A stretch of 64,000 bases of DNA from Aptenodytes patagonicus (lineage: Eukaryota > Chordata > Aves > Sphenisciformes > Spheniscidae). Position 1 is the first letter of the stretch, and the number at the start of each line of letters is the position of its first letter. Where the stretch lies: NCBI RefSeq assembly GCF_965638725.1, contig NC_134951.1, forward strand, positions 78,619,068 through 78,683,067. Direction: 5' to 3'. The notes below the pieces were generated by a model. The model was not told the DNA's origin. It worked only from the letters and a program-made list of their open reading frames with translations, and searched no databases. Positions 39,042 through 64,000 of this stretch are shown piece after piece. Position numbers and translations under genes: made by a program.

Positions 39042-42000
39042 TCTTTATGTATTTGAGCCATTTGTTTATTTCTAGTGCTAGCGTATACCTTTGGGTGTGG
39101 AGGGTTGGAAACAGTACTGCTTGTTTAAGATTTGGATGACTTTGGAGAAGAGAGGATGAGTATTTCAACCCGTTCTCCTTTACCTCTGGGGAATCTGGAC
39201 AAACAGAAGATCTGATGGCTCAGGAATGAAGATGCTGATTGGGGTGGTCCTTTCTCTGGTCAGAAGGGAAGGGAATCAGAAGCATGCATGAGGAGGCCCT
39301 CACCCTGGTCTGCTCCTCTCCCCCAGCGAGCCTCTGCCACAAAAGCCCTGCTTCCCTCCCTGTTCAAGGACTTCCTGAAATGTGGCAGCAGCCCTCCTCC
39401 TCTCCTTCCCAGGGCTTTATGTAGGTGTCACATCCTGCACAGGGCATTAGCTCTGCAGGTCAGATCGTCCTGCTGCCCATCGGTACCTCCCCCCAGACCC
39501 AGCTGGGGTTCATGTGCCACCCCATTGTCCTGTCCCTTGGCCAGGGACCCCCATGTCTCCTGAGGGAAGGGCTTCTGTCTGCTCTCTCCTGTCAGGTGCT
39601 TTTCCAACCCTCTCTTTCAAGAGCTGATCTTTTCCTTTCTAAAACATGCTCTCTGCCCATCCCTACAAACAAAATTCCCTCTCCCTGACCACTGCCAAGG
39701 TGACCCCCAATTTCTGTCTTCTGTCCGTTATTATTATTTGTCATCTTTCTGTCCTGGGGCTAAATTATTTGGGTTGTTGACAGGGATGTTAAGTTGTCTT
39801 GGGAAGATGAGGAGGGATGAGACAAGAGCTTTTGTTATGGAGGGAAGTGTTAACTGGTCCTTGTTTCAAGCTGACATGTAGCAGAATGGCTTGAATCTGT
39901 GGCTCTGCAAGCAGATAGCAGGGACGGCCTGCCTTCCCTTTCAGCTGTATGACCTTCTTCATCAAGCATTGGGTCCTGGCCACTGACAGGTAAGCAATAC
40001 ACTCCTTACAGTGAAGGACTCGAGAAGATGTGGTGTTCAAAAGGCATCCTGTTACCAACAGAGAGTTAAATGAACAAAAGAAAGCCAATGAGCTCTTGTA
40101 ATGGCCTTATAAGCTCAGAAAATAACGTATTTGGCATAAGCAAATATAAGACTGAGTTTTGAAGGTTCATACCACAAATGAGTAGTGCTAACATTACAGT
40201 CAGTGCAGCTGAATGACTACTGCTCCAGTCTCACCATCTTAAGAGCGCATATGGGCAGGTGCCTGCACAGGGGGATTTCCTATGGTGAGGAGTATACTGT
40301 GCATTTTAACAGTTCCCAGCTCCCCCTGCCTTTTCCCAGCAACTGCCCATACCACCAACCCTGCTGGAGGAAAACAGGACCTTTACTAGTATCTCGCTCT
40401 AATGTTTGCATGCTTTGAGCAGTTAGTGATGAAGGGCTGTCTTTCAGGGCTGTTTCTAACTTCCTCTGAGGCACAGTTAAATGTCAATGGGACACTTAGC
40501 AAAAGTCAGTACTGATTGAAAGATATGAAACTAAATGAACATCTCATAATATAGCTGGCTAATTGGCAATATCTAGAAGACAACGCAAAACTGGAGCTAC
40601 TGCTGCAGGGAGAAAACTCCTCTTACACCAATATGGTCTTCTGCAGATAGCTGTAAACTCCCTGGGGCTGGCTGGCAGAGACCAGCCCTGAGCTGGAAGC
40701 TGTGGGCTTGCACTGGCCGGGTGCCATGTCTCAGAGCAGGATGGGAGTGCAGGCGCTTGGCCGCAGAGATCAGCCCAGCCTTCCTCGCACCCAGCCAGCT
40801 TGCACCACAGGCACGGCCCTCGCAGAGCCAGAGTGAGGCAATCAGATGCGATGCTGTGTGAACTGAGCCTCCCTCTTCCTTTTAATGTTTCTTCTTTGTG
40901 AATTTTAAATTTTTTAAATCAGTTTCTTAAACACTACAGCAGTCTGAGAAGGACTGCGGAGATTGTTTAAAGCTACATCTTGCCAAAGAAATATCAATAT
41001 TATTTGCCAGCTGCTGCTGCTTGTGGACAACTAAAATTTGCTGAGAAGTGAGAGACATGAAGACTTTTTTCTGGCCTTTCAGACTGTTCTTTGTTTTGCA
41101 TAGCATCATATGTTGCTCAGAAGAGAATATAAGTGAAATATTTCAGTATGTAAAATGGCTAGGAGCAGTGTTTGACGTTTGAATGTATTTATTTTCTAAA
41201 AATTCATTATGTAGAGGACAGCAGGAAAAAGCCTGTGTATGTGTTCTGAATTCTAATATGATAGTACTTAACAACTTCAGGTAGAGTTTGTATTTGATAA
41301 TGGCTTCTGTGCTAGCTCTTACCCCTAACAGGGGGATTTTGTAAGATGAAAATCCTCCTGTCTCTGTGAGACTTTGGGTTGCCTCATGAAGGTTGTGAAG
41401 TGGGCAGTAACGTGTTGTACGACCAGCAGTTTGGTGACTGTGGGGTTACACTGTTGTGGGTGAGAGAGGACAGATGAGGTGGTGGAAGCAGAGGGAGAGC
41501 TTCAGTGAGGGAGGACCCCGGAGGAAACCAGCTAGGGTCGTGCAGACCACTGGACAGGCTGCTTGTTTGAAAAGAGTTACTATAAATTCATATGTGCCTC
41601 AAACCACTTAATACATTGAGCCTTATGGGAAAGTCCTACAAACTTCCCAGGCAGCAAAGCAGTGTTCTCCTAAACTGCATGGGTTGACACTAAAAGGGCT
41701 GTTGTGATGCACCTCAGTGAGAGGCACCTCTTCAGGAGGGGCCAAACTGCCAACTTTAGTAGTCTCGCATGTGTTATACTTCAGAGGCTCAGTGAGAGAT
41801 GTGATGTGCATAGCAGACAAAGGATCACCTTACCGCCGCCAAAGACACATGTTCAACATGACCACAGAAACCCAGGAGCTGTGTTCTTCCTGCCCGCAAA
41901 GAGGTTCCCTAGACCAACAAACGGCTGAATGTGCTGTTTGGTCCAAATGTGCCGCTGCCACCAAATTTGCCTTGTTACTTCATCCCTTCTGTGTGAGTGG

Positions 42001-42961
42001 TTAGTGATAATTGACAATTTTTATTGCCATTGACACTCTCACAGAAGGAAAAGATCTCAATTTACATGCTTTAAGAGGTTATGAAGTGGGACTTCTGTAG
42101 CCGCTCAGGTGTGCCTAGGTATTTCTGGTGGGTTTGGCAAGGACAACAGGAGTGGGTTTGGCTGCCTACAAGCCAGGTATTAACCATGCCTGCAAGAGTT
42201 CACATTTGAAGAGCTTTACAAATCAAAGACCAAGCTGCAACACAGAATTTCTGTTGTTAGGGAAGTACTGTGCGGATTTCTTGGCTGACTTAATGATCCA
42301 AAATAATAGATACAGAAAATATGCAGAAGGGTATTTGGGCCCAGTGAATCCCCCCAACCAGAGAGGTGGGTGCAGAATGCTTTATCAGAGCTGTTCCTGC
42401 TCAGGAAGGCAATGCCCTGAGATCATTGCTTCTCCCAGAATCAGACTCCAGGTGTAGAAGCCTTAAAAATCACCCTGCCACCTAACTCTGTTTTATAGCT
42501 CTCATCTCCCTTTAAGTCTATGGGAGAAAAAAAGAACTCCTAGGATGCAACCCATCCCTTTTGTATGTGCATGCATACAAAAAATAAAAAGACAATCTAA
42601 ATTAAATGATGCGCAGCTTGCAATGCCTGGGAGTGGACCTCTGCACTGCAGAAAGTGGACTAGACAAACCCCAGCCCAGGAAGTAGCTGTGGTACTTCGA
42701 GTACACTCAGCACACCCTGGGGATGCAGGAAGGATGCCATGCAGAGCCGGGGGTCCCCCGGCGCCTGTGGGGTGCTCCCTGGCTGATATGCAAGGGGTGC
42801 AGGGTGGGAGCTGGGGTTCATAGTTAGCAAGTGTTTAACTTTGGCAAGTGTGAGCCAAGCTTTCCCTGGGAAGCATTTCTGAAGGTCTAAGCTTTCACTT
42901 CCTATAACCACAGGCATGTGTACATAATTTTCTTTTAGAGAAGAAAAATGTACATGTAACG

Positions 42962-42991
42962 GTTATATAGTGAGATAAAGTTATATAGTGA
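42962..42991. repeat. Short tandem duplication of a 12-mer
   Basis: GTTATATAGTGA occurs exactly at 42962-42973 and 42980-42991, 18 bp apart. Confidence 0.8.
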
Positions 42992-43181
42992 AACAAATAG
43001 GCGTTATGGACAACAAAATTTTATAATATGTTAAATGCACTGTCATTACTTGCTGCAATGATTGACAGTTATTTCTCTGTCTTCACTATAGACTAACTTT
43101 AGGGTGAGGCTATTTTTTATTCACTGTTTTATATCTTTGATGCAACATTTGTACTTTTGCTGACACACAGATTTCCGTGTC

Positions 43182-43187
43182 AATAAA
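43182..43187 (+). terminator. Candidate distal poly(A) signal on plus strand
   Basis: AATAAA followed by a GT-rich downstream region. It would end a plus-strand transcript about 450 bp before the minus-strand PLG poly(A) signal. Confidence 0.35.
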
Positions 43188-43634
43188 AAATACGAAAATA
43201 CAAACCAAATGTGTTTGCTTCTTTTTTTTTTCCATCCCACGTATTTAATGCTATCGGATATATCTAATGAAACTTCACATGCATACAAGATATGTACAGT
43301 GAGATTATTCTTTGCTTTGTATCATCAAATTGGTAAGAGGCTCAGACAACTCATAGAAAATGAGAAGTATTCTCCTTTCTTCATTTGTTGGAAGCACAAC
43401 ATCTTGGGAAAGTAAACCTCATAAGAAAAAGTCATTGTAGAGCCTAATATAAGATTGAAATGCAGAAGTCCAGTTACAATTGAGGTTGGGATTTTTGGCA
43501 CGTATTTCAGAGGTGGGTAAGTCTATTGTCAAACATAGCAAACCATAGAATGTATAGAAAGAAGGTAACACACTGTCAGTTGGGTTTCTTGGCAATAACT
43601 GTTAATTTATAGCAATTTAAATTGGATGATCATA

Positions 43635-43640
43635 TTTATT
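43635..43640 (-). terminator. PLG: Candidate PLG poly(A) signal
   Basis: TTTATT on the plus strand reads AATAAA on the minus strand, about 100 nt after the PLG stop codon. It is the nearest canonical hexamer and would give a short 3' UTR. Confidence 0.55.
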
Positions 43641-43740
43641 TTGCATTCTTATGAATGATTGTAGCTTTAATATTGCACTTGGAATCTTGTATTTCTAATG
43701 TGCATACAGCTTTCCAGGAGAGAGCAGTCCACACTCAGGA

Positions 43741-62904
<19,164 letters not shown>

Positions 62905-64000
62905 CTGTTGAAATTAAGAGGAGAGAGTAACGTAAGAAACAATAGCTGAATGTGTGCATTATTTTCCTAAACACCTTTTCTAGTATTCAGTTATAATTTT
63001 AGCAAGCACTGCACTTCAGCAATATTTAAGATTGAGTAATGTTTCACAAATCACTGAGTATCACAGCTCCCATTTTCAGTGGTGACTTTGACTCCTAAGT
63101 CTTCATACCAAACTTAGGTTGAAAGGGAGCTACATGAACAAATTATGACAAGGGATAAAAAAGAAGGTTTAGAATGTTCCAGAGACTCCAGACAACATGC
63201 TGAAGAGGATATATGCGCAAGGGACCTTGACCTTATTTAAAAAAAATTAGTGGTCAGTCAAGAAGTGAGACATTCTACAGTACTCATCAGTTACCAAGGA
63301 ACAGGTAAAACACAACAAGCCAGGACCTTAAATTATCTTGTGATAACTGTCCTGAGTCATCGTAAGTGAAGCAATGTGAGCACTTTGGAAAACACAGCCA
63401 TTTGTCTTTTCAGCAAGTACCTAGTCTGTAGTCTGCAAAACTGGAGTGGGTAGTGTAACCTGTCCAATAGTATCTAAGGAAAACTCCTGACAGGCTAAGT
63501 AATTTCTACAGCTAGCTTTTCTGAACCAAAAAAAGAGCAATAGCAACATGGCATTCAGTGGGTAGGTTTATACCAGGAATGTAAATACTGACAAAAGCCG
63601 TTCTGTAGCCCTAATACCAGCTGGCATGATCCCGGTGCGCCTGTAAATTCGCACAGCCTCTCCCCAAAGGAGAGGGATCACATCTGGACTCATTGCTGGG
63701 AACGGTGTCTGTGCATTGTCTGGGGAGTGCTGGTTGCCCTGGGTCAAAAATACACTGGGCACTGTTCCCCCCGGTCCAAGCTCTCAGTAATGTTAAATTT
63801 ACAAGTAGGGATATAGCTAATGAGCATGGTCCAACACACTGCTAAGGTGGGATAACAAGTCTGAAGTACTGATGTGAACTCATTGGTCTGAAGCACTGAT
63901 GTGATGGTGCTGCAGCACTGGCTTGGTCTTAAAGTTCTGCCTAACAGTGACCTTTCTTCCCCAAGATCCTTCCCTGACAGATAGCATCTGTTGTCTACTG
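62905..64000 (-). other. PLG: PLG intron 2 (partial, runs off the window)
   Basis: Exon 2 (first half of the PAN domain) is not found here, so exons 1-2 and the promoter lie beyond 64000. The stretch contains a diverged direct repeat at 63859-63904. Confidence 0.75.
63859..63904. repeat. Short direct repeat, 19-mer in two copies
   Basis: GTCTGAAGTACTGATGTGA (63859-63877) recurs with one mismatch at 63886-63904. Confidence 0.8.

Larger units (their letters stand above)
38765..43187 (+). other. SLC22A3: SLC22A3 3' UTR (extent unknown) and intergenic sequence
   Basis: A 3' UTR begins at 38765. Poly(A) signals AATAAA on the plus strand lie at 38923-38928 (proximal), 42583-42588 and 43182-43187 (distal, followed by GTGTTTGCTTC at 43210). 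I see no kringle-like or other exon between the two genes. Which signal is used needs RNA data. Confidence 0.55.

Noticed and set aside
38765-43740. Search for an extra kringle or LPA-like exon between the genes
   Set aside because: No YCRNPD-, PWCYTT- or protease-like translation was seen on either strand.

Overview
The window is a piece of a vertebrate nuclear genome. It carries two multi-exon genes that point at each other, tail to tail. On the plus strand is a complete organic cation transporter 3 gene (SLC22A3, 11 coding exons, 7231-38764). On the minus strand is the plasminogen gene (PLG). Its exons 3 to 19 (numbered as in human PLG) lie at 62904-43741, and exons 1-2 must lie beyond the right edge. 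Both calls come from exon-by-exon translation with matching splice sites and intron phases. The joined SLC22A3 frame is 1650 bp (549 residues plus stop). The PLG part is 2224 bp (about 741 codons) running into a stop.

The organism is most likely a bird, or another sauropsid with a compact genome. Introns are short compared with mammalian SLC22A3, recognisable transposable elements are nearly absent, and the one interspersed repeat I can name resembles the 3' end of a CR1 LINE. No LPA-like gene lies between the two genes. The species cannot be fixed from the sequence.

Layout: 1-7230 is upstream sequence with a weak promoter-like stretch just before SLC22A3. 7231-38764 is SLC22A3, with a 13 kb first intron. 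38765-43740 is SLC22A3 3' UTR plus intergenic sequence, holding plus-strand poly(A) signals, an AU-rich element and one minus-strand PLG poly(A) signal. 43741-62904 is PLG, encoding from its 3' end backwards the serine protease domain, the activation site, kringles 5 to 1 and half of the PAN domain. 62905-64000 is PLG intron 2.

The two genes are neighbours but not functional partners. SLC22A3 is a plasma-membrane polyspecific cation uniporter. PLG is a secreted zymogen of fibrinolysis. I see no undescribed system here. The most interesting observations are lineage-specific changes in plasminogen (a kringle 3 that looks lysine-competent, an unusual activation-cleavage sequence, and a changed PAN surface expected to contact kringle 5) and a long perfect inverted repeat in SLC22A3 intron 1.
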